From: Cyanobacteria bacterium SW_9_44_58
GTDB lineage: Bacteria > Cyanobacteriota > Cyanobacteriia > Cyanobacteriales > Rubidibacteraceae
Direction of reading: 5' to 3'
Length of the DNA stretch: 64,000 nt
Assembly: GCA_003021905.1 (NCBI GenBank)
Contig: PXPI01000106.1
Span: 1-64,000 of the forward strand
Position numbers and translations under genes: made by a program. The stretch's first letter is position 1. Every line of letters begins with the position of its first letter. Shown here one piece after another: positions 26,095-34,989 of the stretch. Below the pieces are notes generated by a model that was not told where the DNA came from, did not search any database, and saw only the letters and a list, made by a program, of their open reading frames with translations.

Positions 26095-28348
26095 CTAGGT
26101 TTCAGAAATGTTCTCGCCAAAATCGCGAAACATGGCCACAAAAGAAGAGTTCGGCGCAGCTAAGACAAATGCCGTAGAAGGCAAGCCATCAACTTTTCTT
26201 TGCAGCCGTTCGTAGTGTTGCGGGAAATGCTTATCGGGCGTTGCCATCCCTAAAAAGATAATATCGGCATTACGGGAAGTTTCTTGCAAAACCCGATCAA
26301 AAGAGCGGCCATCTGCAACAATAATTTGGGGAATTGCACTAATTCGCGATTGAGTAAGAAGTTGGTTCAGGTTATCCCGTGTTGGCAGAACCGCATTTTG
26401 GTGATGCACCACTAATTTGATATAAATATTGGCCTCTCGCCAACGGAGGTCGTTGCGCAGCAAATCCGCTAACAGCAACATTAAGTCGCCATTGGCTTGC
26501 ATACTTTCTCCCCACCAAATATCAATGCGGCGACGTTTCCCAAAGCCTCGCTGACGGTTGTCCCGGAAAATAACGACATTCCGCTTAGCTTGATGAATTT
26601 GGGCAATCATCTTGCAGTAACTGCTGCGATGTTTTAGAGACTGACTATATCCCATGAGAATGGTATTGGGAACAATCGATCCTAAACCGTAGATTTTCAC
26701 CAAATCTTGCACGCCGGCAAAAACATCATTCGCCATTACCACACGGACTAACGCTTGTACGCCTTTTTTATCTAAATACTTGCGAATCCGCCATTCTATT
26801 TGTTCTTGTTGAACTAAATCCCGGGAATCGCTTTTGACAACGCTAGAGACGGTAATTAACCCGCGTTCATGAATGAGCGAATTAGCCAATTCAATGAGAG
26901 ACCAACGCTTGGTCGGCGCTCCTGACAGCACCAGAATATGAGGCCGCCAATTTTTGGGATCTTGCTCTCGAAAAGTGGGGTTAAGTTGGTAAACGCCAAT
27001 GCGGAGCAATGCCATCCATAAACCGCGCCGCACATCTCCCCAGCTAACTTCCAGTTCTCGCCGCTGCAGCCAGAAAAAGAGACCTAGGCTGATGATAGCA
27101 GCCATGATGGTGGCAACTGCATTGATTAAAAACATAACTGCTAAACATCCCACCGCTCCCACTAAGGAAAGCGACCAATGCACCTTAAATTTGGGGCGAA
27201 AGGAGGGACTTCGCAAAAATGACTCAATTGCCGCCGAAAGATTTAAGACCATGTAGGTGGTCAGGAAAAACATGGTCAATACTGGGGCAATCCGATTCAA
27301 ATCCCCAATGTACACTGCGGCAACAACGATTGCCAATGTCGTTGCGGTTCCCAGGCGCGGTTCCTCATTGGCGCCGCTGCCTTTCCCTAAAAAGCGCATC
27401 CAACGCGGTAAAACCCGGTCTCTCGCTAGGGCTTGTAGAATTGGCGGCGCTCCGAACATACTGCCTAAGTAAGGCACTGCTGAGGGTTGCTCCCCAAACC
27501 CCTAATAAAATCGCTGGCCCCCATAACGCCGTTTCTTTCATAATTAGAGGCGTTTCTACAAGGGTTTTAGCATCAGCGCGCGTTGCTATGACTAGAGGCA
27601 GGATCATGTAAATCAGATAACCGGTTCCCACAGCAGCGAGGGTTCCCACTGGAATGGATTTGGTGGGATTTTTCAAGTCTCCCGAGGTATTGACCCCTGA
27701 CATGATACCTGTCACTGCTGGGAAAAAGACAGCGAACACTTGCCAAAACGGTTCGGAAACTTGTTCAGATGCCCCCCACATTTCAATTTCCGTTTGCTCT
27801 ACGGGCTTTCCGAAAAAGAAAGAGAGCAAAGAAAGCGCGATCGCGCCCATAACCAAATATTGCACCTTGGTAGCCAGATCGGAGGATGTCAGGGCAACAA
27901 GACCAATTAAAACCGTTACCGTCAAGGCGACATACAATTGATTGAATTGGGGAAACTGATTAACGACACTTTCGGTAAATCCCAAGGTGTAAAGCGCCAC
28001 GGACAAGGTTTGGGCAAAATAAAGCGGAATCCCCACTGCCCCGCCGGTTTCAATGCCCAGGGAACGACTGATCATATAATAAACCCCACCGCCGCGTACC
28101 AGTCGAGCCGTAGCAACTGCCGAAATTGATAAGGTAGTGAGAAACATAATTAAGGTAGAAAGCGTAACAATGCTTAACGTTCCCAAAAGTCCAACATTGC
28201 CAACAATCCAACCCATTCGCAGGTATAGAATAACCCCCAAAATCGCAAGAATCGAAGGGGTGAAAACGCCAGCAAAGGTTCCCTTTTTTTCGCGGTTGAA
28301 AGGAAACGTTGTTAATTGTTTTCGATTGAGAAAACGAAATTTCAACAT
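26095..28348 (-). pseudogene. SLC12-like cation-chloride/amino-acid transporter, frameshifted
   Basis: Two overlapping ORFs form one protein. The N-terminal ORF (27365-28348) has LRMGWIVGNVGLLGTLSIVT, SGDLKNPTKSIPVGTLAAVG and nine or so membrane segments. The C-terminal ORF (26095-27477) has GSMFGAPPILQALARDRVLP, the last helices, and a soluble domain of about 270 residues (WRPHILVLSGAPTKRWSLIE; VIFRDNRQRGFGKRRRIDIW) like the C-terminal domain of Na-K-Cl cotransporters. The break is a tandem CTTA duplication (TAAGTAAG on the + strand, 27466-27473); with one copy the frame reads ATLSSALGSMFGAPP. The gene is inactive unless this is a sequencing error or a phase-variation site. An intact protein would be about 735 aa. 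Confidence 0.8.
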
Positions 28349-28483
28349 GAATATTTGCGTTGGGAACGGATTAAAAATGCCGCCTCAATAGTGACTCGTT
28401 TCTATCAGAGAGATCTTTCTTCTAACCTGAAAGCATCGTACTATATAATATAAAGCGAGTTGTAGCCAGCAAAGGTGATAGCC

Positions 28484-28798
28484 ATGACATTTGAAGAGTT
28501 TACCAGCGCGATCGCGCAAGGAAAACCTTGTCCTAACTCGTTGCCCCCTGCACTGCAAGGACTATGGATTGATAAACAAGGCGATTGGGACACAGCTCAT
28601 CAAATTGTTCAAAATGCGAATGACAAGGATAGCGCTTGGGTTCATGCTTATCTCCACCGGGAAGAAGGAGATATTGGCAATGCCCGTTTCTGGTACGGAC
28701 GTGCCGGAAAACCCGCTGGTCAAGGGTCTTTAGCCCAAGAATGGGAACAAATTGCCCAAGAATTGCTGGCTAAAGTGGCGAGTGAAGTTGGCGTTTAG
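28484..28798 (+). CDS. Conserved small hypothetical protein (104 aa)
   Basis: The protein is soluble, with a repeat-like helical body (LQGLWIDKQGDWDTAHQIVQ, then AWVHAYLHREEGDIGNARFW and YGRAGKPAGQGSL). The pattern resembles tetratricopeptide-like helices. I recognise the type as a widespread conserved hypothetical but cannot name a function. ATG at 28484 with AAAGGTG about 7 bp upstream is preferred over the track's GTG at 28475. Its last 29 bp overlap the convergent PanE-like gene. A HIP1 site encodes AIAQ near the start. Confidence 0.7.
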   Translation: MTFEEFTSAIAQGKPCPNSLPPALQGLWIDKQGDWDTAHQIVQNANDKDSAWVHAYLHREEGDIGNARFWYGRAGKPAGQGSLAQEWEQIAQELLAKVASEVGV

Positions 28799-29735
28799 CC
28801 TGTTGGATTTTCCAATCCACAAACCTTAACTGCTGATACAGCATTGCAATATGGGGTAAGTGCATCCCCTTCTCTGTTGCGACTTCTAAGGGGTTGCCAA
28901 AAATGGCTTCTACTTCTAAGGGGCGGTTGGCATCGCGATCGAGTTTCATACTGGTATGGTAAGGTTTCATTTTCTCCGTTCGTTCCATTAAATTTTGCAG
29001 GTATTCCGCAGAAAGATGACGATTATTAGCGGTTGCCCCTTGTGCTACTTCCATTGCCAGTGTTTCTGCTAATGATCGCGTTGCCTTATTAGCCATCAAT
29101 TCTGCCGTTGTTGCATTGAGTAAGGCTGATAACCCATTAAACGGGATATTCCAAGCCAGTTTTTCCCACCGGGTTTGCAACAAATCGTCACTGGTTTCGG
29201 TGGTTATCCCTGCCTGTTGAAAGTCATGCGCGATGGCGTGAAGGTTGTCAGTTATGCCAGAAGGTTGTTGCTTGCTGCTGTATTCGGCAAATTTAATACT
29301 GCCATAATCGAGATGAACAATTTTGCCAGGGGCAACTTTATTGACACAAATAAAGCATAACCCACCGACAATAGGCGTATTGACAATTTCAGCAATTTTA
29401 TCTTCTGCCCCTAACCCGTTTTGCAACAGTAAGACAACACCATCTTCTTTCACTACATGCGGGAGAATTTCCGGCAGAATCTGATTTTGCGTTGCCTTTA
29501 ATGCGACAACCACAACATCACAAGGAGGCATCTGGGCAACATCGCGATAAGCATTGACTGTTGGTAACGTAAACTCTCCAAACTGGGCAGAATGAACGAT
29601 CAACCCCTGTTCTTTGACTACTGTATAGTCACTTCTCAGGAGAAAGTGCACTTCCAACCCTGCTTGTTGCAAACATGCCCCATAAAAGCCGCCAATGGCG
29701 CCCGTCCCAATAATAGCATATCGTCGCTTGGACAT
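28770..29735 (-). CDS. 2-dehydropantoate 2-reductase family (PanE-like)
   Basis: The 321-aa product starts MSKRRYAIIGTGAIGGFYGA, a Rossmann NADPH site. It contains DVVVVALKATQ, LLLQNGLGAEDKI, the catalytic-lysine block LQTRWEKLAWNIPFNGLSAL, and PYHTSMKLDRDANRPLEVEA near the C terminus. These are hallmarks of the ApbA/PanE family, which reduces ketopantoate for pantothenate/CoA synthesis; paralogues act on other 2-oxoacids, so the symbol panE is not assigned. GGGGGAGGGAATTC precedes the ATG at 29735, which I prefer to the track's 29753. It overlaps the end of the 104-aa gene. Confidence 0.82.
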   Translation of the reverse strand: MSKRRYAIIGTGAIGGFYGACLQQAGLEVHFLLRSDYTVVKEQGLIVHSAQFGEFTLPTVNAYRDVAQMPPCDVVVVALKATQNQILPEILPHVVKEDGVVLLLQNGLGAEDKIAEIVNTPIVGGLCFICVNKVAPGKIVHLDYGSIKFAEYSSKQQPSGITDNLHAIAHDFQQAGITTETSDDLLQTRWEKLAWNIPFNGLSALLNATTAELMANKATRSLAETLAMEVAQGATANNRHLSAEYLQNLMERTEKMKPYHTSMKLDRDANRPLEVEAIFGNPLEVATEKGMHLPHIAMLYQQLRFVDWKIQQAKRQLHSPL

Positions 29736-29783
29736 GAATTCCCTCCCCCCCATTGATTTGCTATGGATTGATTAATCTAGAAA

Positions 29784-30356
29784 CTAGAAATTAACGCCCT
29801 CGTAAATTGCGGCTAGTGAGAGTTCCACACCGACTGAGTTGAACTGTGCTACCTCAGTAGAATCGTCTAAGATGGTTAAATGCCAATCCTTACTTGTGTC
29901 TCGCCGATAGTTCATGACTGTGGTTGTCTCTTGATCAACTAAGACATATTCCTGTAACGTTTCTAAACTGCGGTAGAAATTAAATTTACGTCCCTGATCA
30001 TAATCTCGGGTAGAATCAGATAAAACTTCAAAAATCACCACTGGATTCGTCACTGTGGTTTGACTCTCGCCATAATACGCTGGTTCACCCTCCAAAATCA
30101 TCACATCAGGATAAGTAAATACATTGGCAGACGCAATCCATAAGCGTATATTTTCCGAGTAAAGTCGTTTTCCTTGTTTTCTTAAACTCGGTTTTAGTAA
30201 CACACATAAATTCGTTACTAATTCATTATGGTTCGTCGTTCCCCCTGCGATGGGTATAGTTTCTCCATTGATAAATTCATGGCGAATTTCTGCTTGTGCT
30301 TCCCATTCCAAATATTGGCTAGGCGTGTAACTTTGTTGCGTTAACTGCGTGACCAT
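29784..30356 (-). CDS. Uma2 family endonuclease-like protein (DUF820)
   Basis: The 190-aa protein has the PD-(D/E)XK-like core of the Uma2 family: SPSQYLEWEAQAEIRHEFIN at the start, TYPDVMILEGEPAY, PVVIFEVLSDSTRDYDQGRK with the nuclease-like E and K, and LQEYVLVDQET. These proteins are multiplied in cyanobacterial genomes. A nuclease fold is predicted but activity is mostly unproven. ATG at 30356. A broken relative is at 13.5 kb. It lies between the PanE-like gene and ruvA on the same strand without apparent functional links. Confidence 0.8.
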   Translation of the reverse strand: MVTQLTQQSYTPSQYLEWEAQAEIRHEFINGETIPIAGGTTNHNELVTNLCVLLKPSLRKQGKRLYSENIRLWIASANVFTYPDVMILEGEPAYYGESQTTVTNPVVIFEVLSDSTRDYDQGRKFNFYRSLETLQEYVLVDQETTTVMNYRRDTSKDWHLTILDDSTEVAQFNSVGVELSLAAIYEGVNF

Positions 30357-30399
30357 AGGAAATCTCCGAACGCTGTTACTAGTTTCATCATAAGCAAAG

Positions 30400-31035
30400 T
30401 TACTGGCTTAACCACGCGATCGCGCTGCGAATCCATTCCTCGGGATTAGGATTTTTAGCTAATAAGGAATCTTGACTAATTACCGATAAAGACTGTTCAA
30501 TTTCCTCATTAGAATAGCCTAACGCTAATAAAGTCATCTCCACATCTTCCCTAATTGCTGGTTTTGGCGCAAGACTTTCATCTCCTTTTTTCACTAACCC
30601 TGATTCGGTGTGCCATTGGGAAAGTTTCGTTTTTAATTCTAAGGCAATGCGTTCGGCGGTTTTCTTTCCCACGCCGGGCGTTTTTGATAATAATTGAATA
30701 TTTTCCGTGACAATTGCCTCCACTAATTCGGGTAAGCCTAATGTATCAATAAGCGCGATCGCCATCTGAGAACCTACCCCATTCACTGCAATTAGTTTCC
30801 GAAATAAATCTCGTTCCGCGCCACTTTCAAACCCATATAAAATCAGATGATCCTCGCGAAGTTGTTGATCGGTAAAAATTTGGACTAACTCTGAATTTTC
30901 CTCCTCTAACTTTCGCCCCAACCGAGAAGGAATGTGCACCTCATATCCCACCTGATTCACTTCTAAAATCAGTTTTACCCGACTTCCCGTATCCCGTACT
31001 ACTTGTATAACAGTTCCTCGTAAATAACTAAGCAT
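30400..31035 (-). CDS. ruvA: Holliday junction branch migration protein RuvA
   Basis: RuvA binds four-way junctions and loads the RuvB motor in recombinational repair. The 211-aa product has the N-terminal OB fold (MLSYLRGTVIQVVRDTGSRV), two helix-hairpin-helix motifs (KLIAVNGVGSQMAIALIDTL; LLSKTPGVGKKTAERIALEL) and the C-terminal RuvB-binding three-helix domain (DVEMTLLALGYSNEEIEQSL). ATG at 31035 overlaps the stop of the kaiC remnant (ATGCTTAG), implying translational coupling when that gene was intact. ruvB and ruvC are not nearby. Confidence 0.95.
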   Translation of the reverse strand: MLSYLRGTVIQVVRDTGSRVKLILEVNQVGYEVHIPSRLGRKLEEENSELVQIFTDQQLREDHLILYGFESGAERDLFRKLIAVNGVGSQMAIALIDTLGLPELVEAIVTENIQLLSKTPGVGKKTAERIALELKTKLSQWHTESGLVKKGDESLAPKPAIREDVEMTLLALGYSNEEIEQSLSVISQDSLLAKNPNPEEWIRSAIAWLSQ

Positions 31036-31470
31036 CTTCTTCCGATTTTCCTCTTACCCCTTCGACAATTCGAGATAATTCCGATTTCTCATCAGACGAA
31101 ATCCGACTCGGTGCGCCACTAATAATCCGTTCATAATTACGGAAAGAGGCTTTAATCTCGGGGCCATCTTCATCAATAATATACTCGCGAATCCCCTTAT
31201 CATGGCCGGAACCGCACATTTTAAACACATTAATCGCCCGCGACATTTCCCCTCGAATTTCCACATACTGCAACATAATATAGCAGTTATTGGAATCACG
31301 AGGTACAGTAACAACATTGACTGAGTAAGGTTCATGACAAAATTTAATGACTTAATTGGTTCGGTGTCTAGCGTACCTCATTAGAGTAAGAATTGCTATA
31401 ATAGTATCGGTAATCGTTGAAATATGGGAATCGGTAATGGAATGCGACCCCAGAAACTGATCCGTAAGCT
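31028..31470 (-). pseudogene. kaiC: kaiC 3' fragment interrupted by a MITE
   Basis: Reading the minus strand gives TDQFLGSHSITDSHISTITD-TI, then a 118-bp insertion, then IMLQYVEIRGEMSRAINVFK to the stop at 31028. This is the C-terminal end of the circadian clock ATPase KaiC. It includes the autophosphorylation block ITDSHIST (Ser431/Thr432 region of the Synechococcus protein) and the A-loop/tail (ISGAPSRISSDEKSELSRIV). Upstream of about 31470 similarity ends, so roughly 410 N-terminal residues with both Walker A motifs are gone. MCGSGHDKG replaces the usual MRGSWHDKG. It cannot be a working clock protein. The sequence is close enough to main-clock KaiC to be a recent relic. Confidence 0.85.
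31281..31398. mobile_element. 118-bp MITE (TA target, IS630/Tc1-mariner type) in kaiC
   Basis: The inverted ends are TAGCAGTTATTGGAATCACGAGGTAC and, reverse-complemented, TAGCAATTCTTACTCTAATGAGGTAC. The element is flanked by TA at 31279-31280 and 31399-31400. Removing it with one TA yields GATACTATTATTATGTTGCAG, restoring the KaiC frame DTIIMLQ. TA duplication and TAGCA ends point to mobilisation by an IS630-type transposase, which is not encoded in this window. A further end of the same type is at 38925-38952. Confidence 0.88.
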
Positions 31471-31542
31471 TTAAAACATATGTTTTTTTGGAAGAAGTAT
31501 TCATAAGGAAAACTATTTATTTCAATTAAATAGATACTCATT

Positions 31543-31950
31543 TTAATAACTATAACGAATATTAGTTATTGATTGAAAAAATTTAGGAATAGAACGACGA
31601 TACATTTCGCATAAATGAGCCACAACATCAATCAGAGTAAGGCGATAATCTAATAAAATTTCATCACTGCGATTTTCTAATTTTAATTACTCGGAAAAAC
31701 GATGTTGCTTAATTGTTAAAAATTCATTAATTTGTTCGATTTCTAATTCCGGTTTTGCTTCTAGCGTCAGTTGCAGTAACCCCTGAATTGCTTGCTCGAT
31801 CGCGCTGGGAATCTCTGATAGAATTTCAAAAGAAAGCTTGATTTGAGCCGGATGATACACTAAACTATTGCAGTCGCTTGCTCTTGATAAGATAAGATAA
31901 ACAATCAGGTAATTGGCAAGAGAATGCACTGCGACCAGAATAATTAACAC
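31543..31950 (-). pseudogene. Unrecognised gene remnant with one in-frame stop
   Basis: The 87-codon ORF 31687-31950 (IPSAIEQAIQGLLQLTLEAK, then PELEIEQINEFLTIKQHRFS) ends at a TAA. The same frame continues open for 47 more codons with equally protein-like sequence (ENRSDEILLDYRLTLIDVVA, then HLCEMYRRSIPKFFQ). The simplest reading is a gene inactivated by a nonsense change. The N terminus is hydrophobic and may belong to something else. I recognise no family. It sits between the kaiC relic and the CBS-kinase gene. Confidence 0.4.
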
Positions 31951-32084
31951 AAACGTTTTTTATCATCGTGTCAAAGCTGCTCTTTAATAAAAGATTAACA
32001 TTTTAGGGGAAGGAAAGGGAATGCCATTACCTATAACTTGGTAAGGGATAAAGAAATTCGCAAACTGCATATTAATTTGGCGAA

Positions 32085-34874
32085 GTGTCCATGTTCAAGG
32101 ATCCAAGCTTAGAAAAATTTATCAAGTTCGTTCCTTTTTGTAAGTCTCCCCATGATCTAGAAACCATTATTTTATCTTTCCAGCATTACCAAAGCGATTT
32201 TCTGGTTGTGGTTAACGAGAATCATGTTCCTTTAGGCATAATTGCTGCGAGAACCGTTTTGCAATGGCAACGGGAGCAATGTTTTTCATTTGATGATGTC
32301 ATTGCCCTACTATCTCCCATTTTCACGCTATCTGAGGAACAAACGCTGCCGGAATTGCTGCCCTATCTAGAAGCTGTTAACACCGATGAAAAAATTCTTG
32401 TGGTGGATCAAGCGGGGGCATTAAAAGGTCAACTGGACATTGAGAGTATCCTGCAACTATTGCTGCGACAGCAACCCGTTGCTCAATCTTCGCCAGTAAA
32501 AGCAACGCCCTTATTAGACTTTTTGGAAAAACTGCCTTTACCGTTAATGCTACAAACGGAAACTGGGGAACTGCTTCACCAAAATGCCAGCTGGCGAAAC
32601 AAAATTTGTTGCCATCGGGAACACTGTTGTTTATTAACGGTTGATGCTCCAGAAAATGGGGAGAAACAATGGTGCAATGTCATATCTCACGGTTCCGCCG
32701 CTAGCGAACGCCAATCGGTTTTCCCTGATAACCAACAAAAGCATTGTCCCTGGTTTCCCGCTTCCGGAACAGGGAGTGAAGGCAGCAATGGGAATTGCTA
32801 CGGCGTCTGGCAATTTATCACGCTCAGTCTTGCTGACACCGCCTTTGGTTCCTGCTGGTTAGTTCTGGCAACCGATATTACCGAGCAACGACAACTGTGT
32901 AAAGAGTTAGCCGCCAAAAATGCCGATTTAGTGCAGTTGAATCGCCTCAAAGACGAATTTCTAGCTTGTATTACCCATGAATTGAAAAGTCCGCTAACGG
33001 CGATTGTGGGATTATCCAATTTGCTCAATGAAAACAGTATTGGAGAACTCAATCAACGCCAGCAACGGTATGTGAACCAGATTTATCAAAGCGGCCGTCA
33101 GTTGATGAATTTGGTCAATGATTTGTTGGATTTAGCCCGTTTGGAAACTGGGCAATTGCAACTCCATCCGGAAGCGGTTGAGTTAAAACAAGTCTGCGAT
33201 CGCGCTTATGAACAAGCTCAACAGCAAACCCCGGAATCGGAACCGCCCTATACCCTGAATATTGCCGCCGACTTAGACACCATTGTGGCTGATGAAATCC
33301 GTTTACGCCAGATGCTGGCGCATTTGCTCGCCAATGCCCGCAAATTTACCGGACAAGAGGGAGAAATGGGATTGGATGTCACTGAGTGGGAAGGGTGGAT
33401 TGCCTTTACCGTTTGGGACACTGGAATGGGAATCCCCGAAGCCTCGCAACACCTGATTTTCGAGAAGTTTCAACAATTGGAAGACCCCATGACGCGACAA
33501 TTTAGCGGGACGGGATTAGGATTGGTGTTAACCCAACGGTTGGCTCAAGCTCACGGCGGCGATGTGTCGTTTATCTCAGAAGAAGGAAAGGGATCGCAGT
33601 TTACCTTGCTGTTGCCGTCTGCTCCTGCTCCCAAAACATTCCATCCCCAAGCCTGTTCCCCGCAAACCGCTGGCAAATTGGTGTTGGTGGTGGAAGCAGT
33701 GCCCCAATATTTAAAGACGCTCACGGAACAGCTTCAGGAATTAGGGTATCGGGTGGCGATCGCGCGATCGGGCACAGAAGCGCTCTTAAAAGCGCGGACT
33801 TTTCAACCCTGCACTATTCTCCTAAATCCGGTGTTGCCCTTGCTGTCGGGTTGGGATGTTTTGACGCTTCTTAAATCGCATAGCAACAGTTCCAAAATTC
33901 CAGTTGTTGTCACCGGAACTCGCAGGGAAAAGGAAAAAGCGCTGAATAACGGCGCAGATGGTTTTCTCACCCGACCCATTGCCAACAACGATCTTCAAGA
34001 TGCTCTATCGGCTTGTGCCGCTCCCCGTTCCCTGTATCGGAAATCGGTCACGGTCTTGCGCCTGCACTATTCTCCCATGACAGCACCGCCCAAGCGCGAT
34101 CCCGTCGCCGAAATTTTAAGCACACCGCCCCAAAGCGCTTCCCATCGGATTAACTATCGCATTTTAGAAGCCGATGATCCTGAACAAGCGGAATTGCTGC
34201 AACGAATCTGGCATCCTGATGTTTTATTGCTCTCTGGGGAAGAGATTCCTTATACATTCCTGGAACAAGTGAGTCAACAAGAAACCCTTTCCCATTTACC
34301 ATTAGTCTGCTTGGATAGTGAGACAGCGAAACTGGCGCATCAAGCGGGGAATTTATCAGTTTATCCCTGTTTTAACCTCAACAGCACCCATTCTCAAAAT
34401 ACTCTGTGGTCAGTGTTGCAGTTTGCTGCTGGCATTAACACCCCTCCTAGCAATACCGCGCCCTACATTGTGGTTGTCGATGGCCGCTATCTTAGCGGGA
34501 GTTCTCCCCATCATTCCGGTTCCGAGTGGTTAAACGCTTTTATTCAATACTTAACTGCCGCCGGCTATTGCAGTTCCCTTGCTCATTCTTGGACAGAAAT
34601 TTATCAGCAAGTGCAACAGCAAGGGGCGGATCTCCTGGTTCTGGACTTAGAAGGAACAGAAGCTTCGTTTGAACTGATTCAAGGGTTGCAGCAACTTAGT
34701 ACAATAAACAATTTGCCGATTATTGCCCTTGCTTCTCCTACTCAGCTGCGTCAGCAAGAAACATTAAACCAGCTTCTTCAAGACGCGGCGACTCAAATTT
34801 TACCCGGCCATTCCCACGCCATGCAGGAACTTCTTAACCGTTTAGAACAACAACTGGCTTCCCGTAAGAACTAG
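32085..34874 (+). CDS. CBS-domain hybrid histidine kinase with pseudo-receiver domains
   Basis: The 929-aa protein begins with a CBS pair (about 1-130: FLVVVNENHVPLGIIAARTV; ILVVDQAGALKGQLDIES) and a PAS-like segment (about 145-285, with a Cys-rich ICCHREHCCLLT loop). HisKA has phospho-His in ITHELKSPLTAIVGLSNLLN, and the ATPase domain has VWDTGMGIPEAS and GTGLGLVLTQRLA. A receiver-like domain follows (about 525-640) whose phospho-acceptor position is Asn (TILLNPVLPLLSGWD) and which lacks the N-terminal acidic pair (VVEAVP), so it cannot be phosphorylated normally. The C-terminal 270 residues hold further receiver-like folds. CBS domains suggest sensing of adenine nucleotides. The start is GTG 32085 or ATG 32091. 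Confidence 0.82.
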   Translation: MSMFKDPSLEKFIKFVPFCKSPHDLETIILSFQHYQSDFLVVVNENHVPLGIIAARTVLQWQREQCFSFDDVIALLSPIFTLSEEQTLPELLPYLEAVNTDEKILVVDQAGALKGQLDIESILQLLLRQQPVAQSSPVKATPLLDFLEKLPLPLMLQTETGELLHQNASWRNKICCHREHCCLLTVDAPENGEKQWCNVISHGSAASERQSVFPDNQQKHCPWFPASGTGSEGSNGNCYGVWQFITLSLADTAFGSCWLVLATDITEQRQLCKELAAKNADLVQLNRLKDEFLACITHELKSPLTAIVGLSNLLNENSIGELNQRQQRYVNQIYQSGRQLMNLVNDLLDLARLETGQLQLHPEAVELKQVCDRAYEQAQQQTPESEPPYTLNIAADLDTIVADEIRLRQMLAHLLANARKFTGQEGEMGLDVTEWEGWIAFTVWDTGMGIPEASQHLIFEKFQQLEDPMTRQFSGTGLGLVLTQRLAQAHGGDVSFISEEGKGSQFTLLLPSAPAPKTFHPQACSPQTAGKLVLVVEAVPQYLKTLTEQLQELGYRVAIARSGTEALLKARTFQPCTILLNPVLPLLSGWDVLTLLKSHSNSSKIPVVVTGTRREKEKALNNGADGFLTRPIANNDLQDALSACAAPRSLYRKSVTVLRLHYSPMTAPPKRDPVAEILSTPPQSASHRINYRILEADDPEQAELLQRIWHPDVLLLSGEEIPYTFLEQVSQQETLSHLPLVCLDSETAKLAHQAGNLSVYPCFNLNSTHSQNTLWSVLQFAAGINTPPSNTAPYIVVVDGRYLSGSSPHHSGSEWLNAFIQYLTAAGYCSSLAHSWTEIYQQVQQQGADLLVLDLEGTEASFELIQGLQQLSTINNLPIIALASPTQLRQQETLNQLLQDAATQILPGHSHAMQELLNRLEQQLASRKN

Positions 34875-34989
34875 GGATTGCTTTTGTTCTTGTTAAACTA
34901 AACAGTAACCCATCCCTACTGTTTCTGAGTAGGCATTAACCATTGCTAGCACATTGCAGGCATTTAAAAATGATGATAGTTTAACGATT

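Noticed and set aside
27365-27477. Programmed frameshift in the transporter gene
   Set aside because: The change is a 4-bp tandem duplication, not a slippery heptamer with a downstream structure; mutation or error is simpler.
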